Source: Clostridiales bacterium
GTDB lineage: Bacteria > Bacillota > Clostridia > Saccharofermentanales > Saccharofermentanaceae
Length of the DNA: 64,000 bases
Direction of reading: 5' to 3'
Assembly: GCA_017552455.1 (NCBI GenBank)
Contig: JAFZPX010000062.1
Coordinates: forward strand, 1-64,000
Part shown: positions 8,073 to 18,100 of the stretch, piece by piece
Numbering within the stretch: the first letter of the stretch is position 1
Layout: each line of letters begins with the position of its first letter
Position numbers and translations under genes: made by a program
The notes under the pieces: generated by a model
What the model was told of the DNA's origin: nothing
What the model saw: only the letters and a program-made list of their open reading frames with translations
The model's database searches: none

Positions 8073-9503
8073 TCACTTCTCAAATAAATCATTCATGGTC
8101 ACCACATTGGTAAAAACACCACTATATTCATTGCTCTTAAGTCCAAATGTAGTAATCAACGTGCTGTGAATCACAACCTTCGGAGACACCTGCTTTGTCA
8201 GCATCTCTTGTCTTCTTAGGATAGTCCTGTAATAATCTTTGTCCACTGCAAAATCATCACCAAGATACTTTATCTCACACATATTCAAAACATTATCTTT
8301 TCTGGATATCAGAAGATCAATCTGCGTCCCTTCCTGATCGTCATCCTTGATAGACCATGCAGACTCCGTTGATAAAACACCACCAACTTCAAGGGCACGC
8401 TTTATCTGCTTTATATGATTAAAACAAACCTTCTCAAAAGCAAAGCCGCGCCATGATACAATCTGACCGCTCGATAATCCTTTTTGCCAAAAAGTCTCAT
8501 CAGCACCATTAATCTTATTTCTGAAGTGAAGATAGAATAAACAAAATGGGTCTGTTACCCGGTAATACTCACATTTCTTGCTCATTCCGAATGGTTGATA
8601 CTTTACGATATAATCACTTGCAATCAGCGCATTAAGGTGTTTAGATAATGTTCCTCCGTCCGTTATCTTCAATCCTTGCAATATATCTTCTCTTGTATAT
8701 CCTGCATTTCTTTTTGAAAGGAACTCGACAATACACTTAATAAGTTCCGGCTTGCTGAATGCAGATGTAAAAAGCCGATCATATTCTTCTCTAAGTTTCG
8801 AGTCTTTGGCAAAGAATAAACGATCAATATTCTGTGCTAAGCTTTTTCCTTTTTCAAAGTATCCCATGTAATACGGAATTCCGCCGATAATCATATAGCT
8901 CTGAACGATATCATATCTTGTAATCTTTATATCTTGGCTCTCGAAGAATTCCTCACATTCCGAAAGTGTGAAAGGGGAAAGCTTTATCTCGTATGTAACT
9001 CGATTATATAATCCACCGTGATTGTTTATCAGATTATCGAGAATCCATGAATTTGCACTGCCACACACCACAACCATCAGATTCTTTCTATGACAGGCCC
9101 AATTATTCCAAAAAGATTCAAAAGCGGTTATAAATCCGGATCTTGGTGTATCGAGCCAAGGAAGCTCATCAAGAAAGACTAGTTGGCGTTCGCCGGTATC
9201 CTTCTCCTTTAGGAATTGTTCAAGCATGAAAAAGGCATCAAGCCAACTTCCGGGAATACGGCTTTTCTTCATACCGTAATCGAGAAGAGAGTTATAAAAA
9301 CTCTTAAGCTGCATTGCCAATGCGCCCTTCTTCGTCTCAACAGGTGACAGGCCAGCATGCCTGAAAGTGATTCTACCCTCGAAGACCTCGTCAACCAAGA
9401 AAGTTTTCCCCACACGACGGCGACCGTAGATTGCAACAAGCTCTGCTTTCTTGCTATCATAAAGTCGATTTAATTCTTTTATTTCATTAATTCGGCCTAT
9501 CAT
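8073..9503 (-). CDS. Archaeal-type AAA ATPase with DUF234 C-terminus
   Basis: ATPase of 476 residues. It begins MIGRINEIKELNRLY, with Walker A YGRRRVGKTFL (about 27-37) and Walker B LVFLDELPW (about 108-116). A winged-helix segment follows (RNAGYTREDILQGL), and then a DUF234 domain with a nuclease-like EGTQIDLLISRKDNVLNMCEIK pattern of Asp and Glu-x-Lys. Members of this family are common in gut Bacillota and Bacteroidota and in archaea; their cellular role is not settled. It has no ribosome site: the ATG follows a perfect promoter by six bases (see promoter entry), so the mRNA is probably leaderless. Confidence 0.88.
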   Translation of the reverse strand: MIGRINEIKELNRLYDSKKAELVAIYGRRRVGKTFLVDEVFEGRITFRHAGLSPVETKKGALAMQLKSFYNSLLDYGMKKSRIPGSWLDAFFMLEQFLKEKDTGERQLVFLDELPWLDTPRSGFITAFESFWNNWACHRKNLMVVVCGSANSWILDNLINNHGGLYNRVTYEIKLSPFTLSECEEFFESQDIKITRYDIVQSYMIIGGIPYYMGYFEKGKSLAQNIDRLFFAKDSKLREEYDRLFTSAFSKPELIKCIVEFLSKRNAGYTREDILQGLKITDGGTLSKHLNALIASDYIVKYQPFGMSKKCEYYRVTDPFCLFYLHFRNKINGADETFWQKGLSSGQIVSWRGFAFEKVCFNHIKQIKRALEVGGVLSTESAWSIKDDDQEGTQIDLLISRKDNVLNMCEIKYLGDDFAVDKDYYRTILRRQEMLTKQVSPKVVIHSTLITTFGLKSNEYSGVFTNVVTMNDLFEK

Positions 9504-9538
9504 GAGACTATTATAAGGCCGTTTTATTGAGCGGTCAA
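9504..9538 (-). promoter_or_regulatory. Promoter giving a leaderless transcript for the ATPase gene
   Basis: Minus strand TTGACC (9533-9538), a 17-base spacer and TATAAT (9510-9515) are followed by six bases and then the ATG at 9503. Transcription should start at or next to the start codon. Confidence 0.7.
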
Positions 9539-9635
9539 CGTAATTTTGTGATCAATTCCGCCAAACAAATCGCATCAATGTGGTAGAGTTTAATATAGCC
9601 AAATACAGACCAAAATCACTGACTAGTCTTACTCA

Positions 9636-9663
9636 CTTACGACCAAGTCACATAAGTCGTAAG
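9636..9663. other. 8-bp perfect inverted repeat near the recombinase gene
   Basis: CTTACGAC and GTCGTAAG face each other across 12 bases. There is no T-tract, so it is not an obvious terminator. It could be an operator or a recombinase arm/core site, given the tyrosine recombinase 370 bases away. Confidence 0.35.
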
Positions 9664-9672
9664 CTATAAGCG

Positions 9673-9840
9673 TCAATCGCAATACATTGAAAAACCTTCC
9701 TCATGCGCCTTCTTCACTATCGACACCAAGGTCTTTATCATGATTTCTTTTTGATAATCCGTCATGGAATGGATCAATCTTGTCATTTCCTCGTCATCCT
9801 TCGCATTAAGAACAGCGGCGCCGATTTCTCTTGCCTTCAT
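9673..9840 (-). CDS. Small protein, 55 residues
   Basis: ATG at 9840 follows AGGAGG at good spacing (ataggaggataagagt). The product is a highly charged helical peptide that begins MKAREIGAAVLNAKDDEEM and ends EEGFSMYCD, with no membrane segment or known motif. It is divergent from the tyrosine recombinase gene, about 190 bases away. It could be a small regulator of the recombinase, but that rests on position only. Confidence 0.6.
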   Translation of the reverse strand: MKAREIGAAVLNAKDDEEMTRLIHSMTDYQKEIMIKTLVSIVKKAHEEGFSMYCD

Positions 9841-10029
9841 ACTCTTATCCTCCTATAAATTGACATACATTATTTACAACACATTTTTGCATTACTTCTG
9901 ACCCATCAACCCCATATTCGATGACCATATCTTATTCTTCTTCATACATTATGGTTATGGAATGATTATATAGCAAATAGAACAATAAAACGTTCTATCT
10001 TATTCTACACCCCCAAGGAGGACCACCCC

Positions 10030-10962
10030 ATGAACACATCTACCACAACCACTTCACCGGCAATCACATCACTCATCCCCCCGTACCTCACCTACTGCCG
10101 GCAGAACAAACGCCTGGACCCTAAGACCATCAAGGCTTACCGGATCGACCTGACTCAATTCGCGGTTGCCATCCCCGTCACCGACATCAACGCTATCACT
10201 CCGGACACTATAAAAAGCCACATTGCCACCCTACACCAATCCTACAAACCCAAGACCGTTAAACGTAAGATCGCATCCCTTAAAGCCTTCTTCTCCTATC
10301 TCGAGGAGAATGACATCATACCTGCCAGCCCGTTCTTAAGGATCCGCACGAGATTCCGCGAACCTCTACAACTTCCCAGAACCATTCCGTTAAGCACAAT
10401 TGAGAAACTGCTCTCAACAATCTACTCGTATCATCGCACCGCCAAAACCGATTACTCACGACGCTCTTCCCTTCAAGCTATCGCAATCATAGAGCTTCTA
10501 TTTGCCACTGGAATTCGCATCTCAGAATTATGCTCCATCAGGACGGACGACATAGACCTCACCAATACATCGCTTAAGATCAACGGCAAAGGCAAGAAAG
10601 AACGCCTCCTACACATCGGCAACTCGGCCTGTATCTCAGCTCTATCCAACTATCGCCACGAATTCGAAGAAGAAATATCAGCCTCCGGACTATTCTTCCC
10701 CATATCAGATCAGGTGGCACGGAGAATGATAAGGAAGTATTGCAGTCTTGCCGACATCGAAATGCACATTACACCGCATATGTTTCGACACACATTTGCT
10801 ACTAGCTTACTTGAGGCTGACGTTGACATCAGATACATCCAAGAATTCCTGGGGCACAGTTCGATATCTGTCACAGAAATCTACACTTATGTAACTTTGA
10901 AAAAGCAACGTGAGATCCTCAGCACTGCTCATCCGCGAACAACCATGAAAATCAACGGATAA
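10030..10962 (+). CDS. Tyrosine recombinase/integrase, XerC-like
   Basis: Site-specific recombinase of 310 residues. An N-terminal SAM-like core-binding domain (about 10-100) precedes the catalytic domain. All catalytic residues are present: Arg in TGIRISEL, Lys in INGKGKKERL, His and Arg in HMFRHTFATSL, His in FLGHSSIS and the nucleophile Tyr in TEIYTYV. A strong AAGGAGG lies nine bases upstream. The gene is C-rich in its codons compared with its AT-rich neighbours, which suggests separate acquisition. It may move DNA of this accessory region, but no attachment site has been tied to it. Confidence 0.92.
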   Translation: MNTSTTTTSPAITSLIPPYLTYCRQNKRLDPKTIKAYRIDLTQFAVAIPVTDINAITPDTIKSHIATLHQSYKPKTVKRKIASLKAFFSYLEENDIIPASPFLRIRTRFREPLQLPRTIPLSTIEKLLSTIYSYHRTAKTDYSRRSSLQAIAIIELLFATGIRISELCSIRTDDIDLTNTSLKINGKGKKERLLHIGNSACISALSNYRHEFEEEISASGLFFPISDQVARRMIRKYCSLADIEMHITPHMFRHTFATSLLEADVDIRYIQEFLGHSSISVTEIYTYVTLKKQREILSTAHPRTTMKING

Positions 10963-11000
10963 TAGCAGATTATTTATCATTATTCGGGAGTTATATATAT

Positions 11001-11096
11001 ATGTATATATCGCGTGAAAGTTTTGTAGAAGAAGTTGCCAGACATATTAATGACAATACCGCTGCACTATTTATGGCTGAAATCACCGGGCGCTAA
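11001..11096 (+). pseudogene. Probable N-terminal remnant of a SIR2-domain defence gene
   Basis: A 31-codon frame starts at ATG 11001 after GGGAG. It encodes MYISRESFVEEVARHINDN followed by TAALFMAEITGR and a stop. This resembles the opening of SIR2/STAND-type defence proteins, where an amphipathic helix leads into an ALFxGAGxSR nucleotide-binding loop. Here the loop is destroyed and the frame ends. I infer a truncated, dead gene. A short intact peptide gene is the alternative. Confidence 0.35.
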
Positions 11097-11329
11097 CAGA
11101 GTAATATGATTTTATTTAATCCGTCACACCAATCATCGCTTTCTATTAATTCTTGATAATGCTTGCCAGTCTCTAAATACTCGTTATAAATAGCATGAGC
11201 TCTAATATCAATTCTCATATAATAATCTGAATTATTATAACCAAGCATATTAATTAGGACACAACCAGCAATAATCAATATGGCTATTATCACAATTGTA
11301 ATTATAATTCTAACTCTATAACCGTTCAT
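11093..11329 (-). CDS. Small membrane-anchored protein, 78 residues
   Basis: The product begins MNGYRVRIIITIVIIAILII, with one strongly hydrophobic segment (about 7-27) ending in IIAGC, which could be a lipobox, then a polar C-terminal tail. GAGG lies 12 bases before the ATG at 11329, a weak fit; a TTG at 11356 is the alternative. It follows the RHS/immunity genes in the same direction, where orphan immunity genes are often found, but its role is unknown. Confidence 0.45.
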   Translation of the reverse strand: MNGYRVRIIITIVIIAILIIAGCVLINMLGYNNSDYYMRIDIRAHAIYNEYLETGKHYQELIESDDWCDGLNKIILLC

Positions 11330-11352
11330 AACACTGCTAATCCTCAATTCAT

Positions 11353-11520
11353 TCAATGAAGCACAGGATCAAATCCGTTTTCATCCTCATAACCAGCAGG
11401 TTCAACAAAAAACGAAAGAATAGCATTGTGTCCTTGTCCTTCTTCATCTATGTATTCATAAACAGTCAGGCGATAAGCCGTTCTGTCGTCCTGAGTCCTC
11501 AGTTCACAGTCACTGTAACT
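11353..11520 (-). pseudogene. C-terminal fragment of a degraded gene
   Basis: A 55-codon open stretch without a start encodes an acidic, beta-type tail (includes LRTQDDRTAYRLTVYEYIDE and ends NGFDPVLH). It sits between the candidate immunity gene and the 78-residue membrane protein and reads in the same direction. It is probably a leftover of a displaced toxin or immunity gene. Bases 11521-11678 hold nothing convincing. Confidence 0.4.
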
Positions 11521-11678
11521 TTATGTCTCCAGACCAATTTGAAGCTCTTTATGAGTCTCTCAATCTTGAAGTTCAAAGAAAGGTAGGTTGAAATCCCTCA
11601 TTTTTGTTGGACGATTTATTGACAGAAGAGCAGTTAATAGATATGTAAAATCCCCTCAATACGCAATCATCATTTGGT

Positions 11679-12131
11679 TCAACCATCACATCTTTCGCCA
11701 TTCAATGAATCTATAACCAACGAACAAAAACTATAATACTCATAAAACAGTTTTACAACAACACATGAAACTACCAGAATACAAAACAGGAAATATAAAT
11801 AGTATCTAAAAACTAACAAATAAACCAACGTTGGAATAACCAATAACAAAATGAATATATGTCCCTCATTCGGACGCGGCTTTATCTTTATGTATGACAT
11901 TGCATTCTTTGAACAAAACTCACCACATATGATTAAATGGTATGAGCCTTTTCTACTTTCCTTTAAGTTTCTTTGAACAACAAAGCCATTTTCATTAATA
12001 TCTCCACGATATTCAATATCCCCCGATTTTATCGACCAATAACTTAACTGGTTGTATTCCTCATTGAGATAAACAATACGTTTTAATATCGATATGATTT
12101 CATTAATACTTAGTGCAGTTTTTATTATCAC
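11679..12131 (-). CDS. Membrane protein, candidate immunity to the RHS C-terminal domain
   Basis: Product of about 150 residues with two adjacent strong membrane segments (roughly 90-135, around HIFILLLVIPTLVYLLVF and LYFLFCILVVSCVVV) and a soluble N-terminal half. The frame is open from TTG 12146, but GGGAGG at the end of the RHS gene sits seven bases before GTG 12131, which I take as the start. It then begins three bases after the RHS stop, tightly coupled. A small membrane protein directly after an RHS toxin gene is the classic place of an immunity protein. The sequence itself gives no family. Confidence 0.6.
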   Translation of the reverse strand: MIIKTALSINEIISILKRIVYLNEEYNQLSYWSIKSGDIEYRGDINENGFVVQRNLKESRKGSYHLIICGEFCSKNAMSYIKIKPRPNEGHIFILLLVIPTLVYLLVFRYYLYFLFCILVVSCVVVKLFYEYYSFCSLVIDSLNGERCDG

Positions 12132-12133
12132 TA

Positions 12134-15100
12134 TTAATCCTCCCAATGGACTTCAAATTGCGGTTCACCTGTATCAGCACCCAGCCCAATCCCAACGAGA
12201 TCATCCCCGTCCACCAAGAAATCGACAGTTATATTACCTTCGTTTGGAGACGGAACCGTCACACCAAAAGTATCAATACTATTATTCTGTATTTCGGCAA
12301 TTGTACTATAATCAAAATATCCCTCAACAAATGTCGAATAATCTATTCCTGGTTCAGCCGAAGAACTGAGACCCAACCCGGGTTCCAATTCTATATCCCA
12401 ATCACCATTGGGATCAAGAAACACAGAAAAATCCAAATGAAAGTATACTAAAAAACCAAATGTAAGTGTCCCCCCCATTTTAACAGCCATCATTTCACTT
12501 AGTATAATTCCAGTTCCACTCATTATCATCATGAGAAGCAGGTTGATTAAAACCACAGAAACGATAGCAGTTACAATCCCTAAAAGACAAATACCCAAAA
12601 CAAATCCAAGCAAAGCACCACCGATCAAAGACTTTATAAAATCTTGCAAAAACTCATCAGAAGCTGTATTTTTACCTTTGTAATCGTATACATGTAATGT
12701 ACCAAGAACCGCCACTGTTATACTAGCTTCCATAATTAGCATCATCCCTAAGACAGTCTCTGTCTCTACTGCAGAAAAGTGTCCGCTCGGATCACTATAC
12801 TTAACAGGATTGGAATTCGCGAACAGATACTTGTGCAGACTCATAGGATCAGACAAAGATCCGCCATATGTATCCATCGTGGTGAATGTGCCTGTCGAAG
12901 GATCCATGTATCTGGCTCTTAAGTAGTAAAGACCCGTTGCATCCTTCTCTTCTCCCTGGAAGCCGTAGGAGTTATCTGTAGTTCCTGTCCTTGCTACTTC
13001 GTTACCGAATGCATCAAAGACAAAGGTATCTGTTATTGCACCGGTCTCATCCGTAAGTCCTCTTACAGACATTCCGCCATCAAACAGATAGTAGTGTGTC
13101 TCCTGTCCAACTCTTCTGGAGATAAGTTCAAAGCCTCTAGTGTAGTAGATTATCTCGGATGAACTTTCAGCCTTAACCACCTGACTGTATCCGAAAGATA
13201 GATCTATAGTGTAATATGTCGTCTCTCCGTCAGTTGTCTTACTTGTTCTGTTGCCAAGGTAATCGTAAGTATAGGATTCAACTATATTCCCGGATATGTT
13301 GTTTATATCCGCAGAGATCATACGGTTATGGCAGTCGTATGTATACGTTGCTGCTATAACGCCATTCCTGCTCTGACTTACAAGATTACCTGCATTATCC
13401 CATGTATAAGAAACATCTCCCGCCTGTGTGATCTGGTTAAGGCTGTTGTAGGTGTAATTTGTTACCTCGCCGTCCCTATTCATGGAAAGACGGTTAGAGT
13501 TACTGTCGTAGGTATATGTTGTAACAGATACTTCAGATCCTACTGTTACAGCCTCAGATGTAAGTCTTTCAAGGGCATCGTAAGTGTATTCGACGGTTCT
13601 TCCAAGCTCTGTACAGGATAGTCTTTCGCCATTAGAGCCTATCGTGTACTCGTAACTTGCCAAGATGTTATCGTCACTATCTGTAGTAACCTCACTTACA
13701 AGTGCATTTATGCTGTTATATCCGTATGTTGTTACAACACCATTCGGATATGTTGTACTTGTCCTGTTACCTACTGCATCGTAGGTATAAGAGGTTGTTC
13801 CTTCAACATCGGTAACAGAGATCAATCTTCCCACATTGTCGTAACCATAGGAGATCGTCTGCCCGTCAATCGAGATACTTTCTACCTGTCCGCCATCGTT
13901 ATAACTGTAGGAAATGCTTTCACCTCTGGCATTAGTAACAGAAGACAGATATCCGTCAGCATTGTAGGAATATGTTATAGTTCCCGTAGGATCTTCTACG
14001 CTTATAAGATTTCCGACAGCATCGTAGGTATAAGAAGTCGTATCTCCTGCTGTAGCAGCCGTAGCTACTCTGTCCATGGAGTCATAGGTATATTCCGTAA
14101 CTGTTCCGCCAAAGTCTCTTGTGGAAGAAACTCTGCCATACTGATCGTATGTAGTAGTCGATGTATTTCCGGCTGCATTAGTTACCGATGTTACCTGACC
14201 ATTTATATCGTAAGCATATGTTGTTATATTTCCGTTCGCGTCAGTAACGGAAGTTACATTTCCCATTGAATCGTACGCATAAGTCCACATTCCGTTAAGG
14301 GCATCGGTAACACTTACAAGCCTATCCATATCGTCGTAGGAGTAGGTTGTTGTGTTTCCATACGCATCGCTTTGCGATGTCATCCTGCCTCTTACATCGT
14401 ATGTGTTGCTGAATGTTGATCCATTCGGATATGTGACAGAAGTCTGATTTCCGTTATTGTCGTAGGTAAAGCTGTACGTATTGTTTAAGGCATCCGTTAC
14501 GCTTACTACATTCCCCCTGTCGTTATAAGTGTATGTTGTGGTATTCCCCTGCGGGTCTTGTACAGAAGTGTTTCTGCCAAGATAATCGTATCCATACGTG
14601 GTTACTCCGCCATATACGTTAGTGGAAGAGATTATTCTGTCACATGAATCGTATGTATAAGCTTCTGTCGCTCCGTTAGCATATGTCTTGGATAAAACAT
14701 TTCCGACTGCATCGTAAGTGAATGTGGCAGTCCTGCCCATTCTGTCCGTGGCTGTAAGGTTTCGTCCTTCTGCATCGTACGTAAAGCTCTCATGTGTTCC
14801 GTCAGGATATGCTATTCCCGTCATATTGCCGTACAGATCATACGTATAAGTCACAGTTCTTCCCTGGCTATCAGTAGAAGACGTAATATCGCCTGCCTGA
14901 TTATAGGTATAAGAGACCGTGTTACCGTTAGCATATGTGATACCCGTTACTCTGTTCGCCTCATCGTACGAATACGTATCTGTTAATGTCTGACCCTGAT
15001 ACGTTATCGTCCTCGATACTAATCTTCCTTCGTTGTCGTAAGAGAAGTTGGTTACCTGTCCCTCTGCATTAGTAATGCTCGTTACGTGACCGTCCTCATC

Positions 15101-18100
15101 GTAGGTCATGTTCATTAGAGACCCCAGAGAATCCGTTACGCTCGTAAGATTACCTGAGTTATCGTAGCCGTAATCCTGAGTATTTCCTGTAGAATCCGTA
15201 GCGGACAGAAGATTACCATGCTCATCGTACACCATTGTAAGCTCAGTGACACCCATGGCGGACATGGTAAGCAATTCCCCGTTTGTTCCATATGAGCTGC
15301 TTATCGTTCTTCCATTACCGTCGTTAGCAGTTAACAGATTGCCGTTATTGTCATAGGAATATGTGAAAGTAGTTCCGTCAGGTCGTGTTTCCGAAGTCTT
15401 GTTGTTATTCGCATCGTAGGTATAAGTAGTTGTTCTACCTAGAGCATCCGTAACACTTAAGACATTGCCTGCTTCGTCATAGGTGTAGATTGTATTGTAG
15501 CCAAGTCTGTCGGTAGTTACTTCTATACGCTGATCAAGATCGTGACTAAACTCGATCCTGTTCCCGTCAGCATCTATAGTCGCAATGAGACGGCCGTCGT
15601 CATCGTACTCATTCCTTGCTATCGTGACGCCGTTATCAGCCGTGATTCCTGTGACATAGTGGCTGTCGTCATAGGAGAAAGCGGTGTTATAACCTGCATA
15701 ATCCAGGACATTTACAAGGTCTCCGTTCTCGTTATAGGTATAAACAACCTCATTTCCGAGTCCGTCGGTTATTTCAGTGATACGGCCTTCTGCATCTCTT
15801 ACGAAGTTGATAGAACTTCCGTCAGAATAGAAGATACCATCCTCTGTGATCTCTATAGTTCTTCCGTATGTATCCTCTATCTTATAAAGACCAAATTCTG
15901 CATTAAAGTAGAACTTGATACCGTCGTATCTTGTCAGAAGGAAATTTTGCGGCTCAAACAAACCAAAGTCAGAAGAGCGCAACAGGCAATTATCAGCATA
16001 AATCAGCCCATCATGCTCATCCAAAATCTGTAATGTATCACTGCCGCCAGAAGCGTTTCTTGTCGATGCCGATATACCCGTCCAATTGCTCGAACTTACA
16101 GTTCTTTCCGGAGACAATACTACCTCAAAGACTTCTTCAGAACCGTTTCCCCAGTCAATGTATATCTCATGGGGATGGATCTCATGCCAATAATACATCG
16201 GCACTCCCAAAACAGTTCTTTGTTCCGTATCCCAATCTTCTCCAAAATGATCGCTTATTGATAATGCAGGTCCGCCAATGGACATATCCCATCCATATCC
16301 GAAATCACCATTTTGAGTTCTTATCCTACTGTCGTATGTTCTGTAAACCTCTACGGGTAATCCTGCAACAGGCAAAGACATATCCAAGAATGACAAACTG
16401 AAGTTACCAACTTTTGCCTGTCCGCACACCAAAACTATGATCTCATCTGACAGACTCACATCTGAAGCAAATCCGGTTACTATTACCTTATAGTAACCAT
16501 TCATTAGAAGTGTAGGATCAATTGTAGCCAACGATCCATCTTCTACATGAATAGAACTTGAATATGTATATACAGCTTCATCCGAGCCTACGGGATAAAC
16601 TTCAAAAGTATAGTAATCAAGCTCTGAACCCGTAACAGTACCGATTATGTTTGTGAAGTATTCTACTTCTTCACCGTCCTGACTGTCTTCGATATCAACA
16701 AACAATTCCTCGTCCGTTATAATATCAGGTGTCTGTGTAGGGGTTGGAGACTCTGTAGGTATAGTTTCTGTATAAACGAGAACGGGTATCTCCTTAGTTA
16801 TCGTTTCTCCGACACTGTTGGTGGCAGATACGATCATTGTATAGACACCCTCATCTATATCTGTAGTATCTATTGTGAAGAGTCGTTCATAGTTGCCTGT
16901 TGGATTAAGATCTTCATAGTAGACAACATTTCCATCAGAATCAATTAACTGGACAGAACTGTCTGTTCCGCGAATGAAACCATCACCTTCGATAGGATCA
17001 CCCTTTATAACTCTATATATGTTTGTAGCTAGGCCAATAACAGGTTCTTCAAACTCAATAGTCCCATATTCCATTCCGATGACAGAACACCTTGCCATAT
17101 GAGCTCCAGATGCAGATGTGAACCCCATATAGATTTCATCTGTCTCTCCAAATAACTCAGTAATGTCTATGTTATACGTAATTAATGGTTCTGCAGGTTT
17201 CTGCAGATCATAACCTTCACCATATGTTGCAACATAGACATATAGCATATCGTTCACACCATCATAATCGATCCACATAGTATGAACTGCATCGTTGTCT
17301 CTCAACTGAGGATAATCAGCCACAGCAGAATGACTGCCGCTATTAGCATTCAATACAACAGCTATATGGTGATTATTAATCTCCCAGTTTGAATAAACAT
17401 CAGATTCTATCTCCAAACTGGGGGTTAGTCCTTGGTAACCTATATTTTGACCTATAGAACCCATGGAGTTAGGATTTCTGTCACCAGTCTGCATAACAAA
17501 TGCAATTCCGTCAGAGGACTGATAATTCTGAAGATCAATTTGATACGTATATCTTAATGAGAAAGAAAAATCATCATCAATATGCTGTGAATGATTAAAG
17601 AAGGCGTATCCATTCCTGTACGTACCGCCATCAGTAAGTCTGATTATTGTAGGAGAATAGGTTGTATTGTCATGTATATTCCAATCTTCTTCTATAAACT
17701 CCGTCTCATAACCGTATCTTGTGTCACCCTGCGACATTACACTTGTATATATTACATCTGAATAAATAGGAAAATCAGACGGCATAGGTACAGCTGTAGG
17801 AGTTGGCGTAGCTGTTGTTGTAGGCGTTGGAGTTTCTGTAGCAGTAGGGGTTGGTTCTTCGGTCGGTTCCGGCGTACTTGTTGGTGTTATCGTAGGTGTA
17901 GCTGTCGGACCTTCTGTAGGCTCCACTGTCGGAGTTACTGTTGGCTCGGTTGTAGGAGTCACTGTAGGTTCTTCGGTCGGTGTCGGTTCCGATGTCGGAG
18001 TAGGAGTATCTGTTGGTTCTACAGCTGAAAGGACGTTTATGTAGTCGCTGTCCAGAACGAACTCTCCGTACGGCATTACTACATATGCTTCTAATGTATA

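Noticed and set aside
11356..11586. 76-codon plus-strand frame, and a 22-codon frame at 11523
   Set aside because: The first is antisense to a better gene-tail candidate. The second is short and without a ribosome site.
13200..15800. Regularly spaced repeats that might look like a CRISPR array
   Set aside because: They are YD repeats of the RHS coding frame, variable in length and in open frame. There is no constant repeat or spacer pattern.
15542..16401. Two plus-strand open frames of about 160 codons
   Set aside because: They are shadows of the RHS gene on the other strand, with no start signals.
17770..18010. Low-complexity repeat tract
   Set aside because: It encodes the Thr/Pro linker of the RHS protein; not a noncoding repeat.
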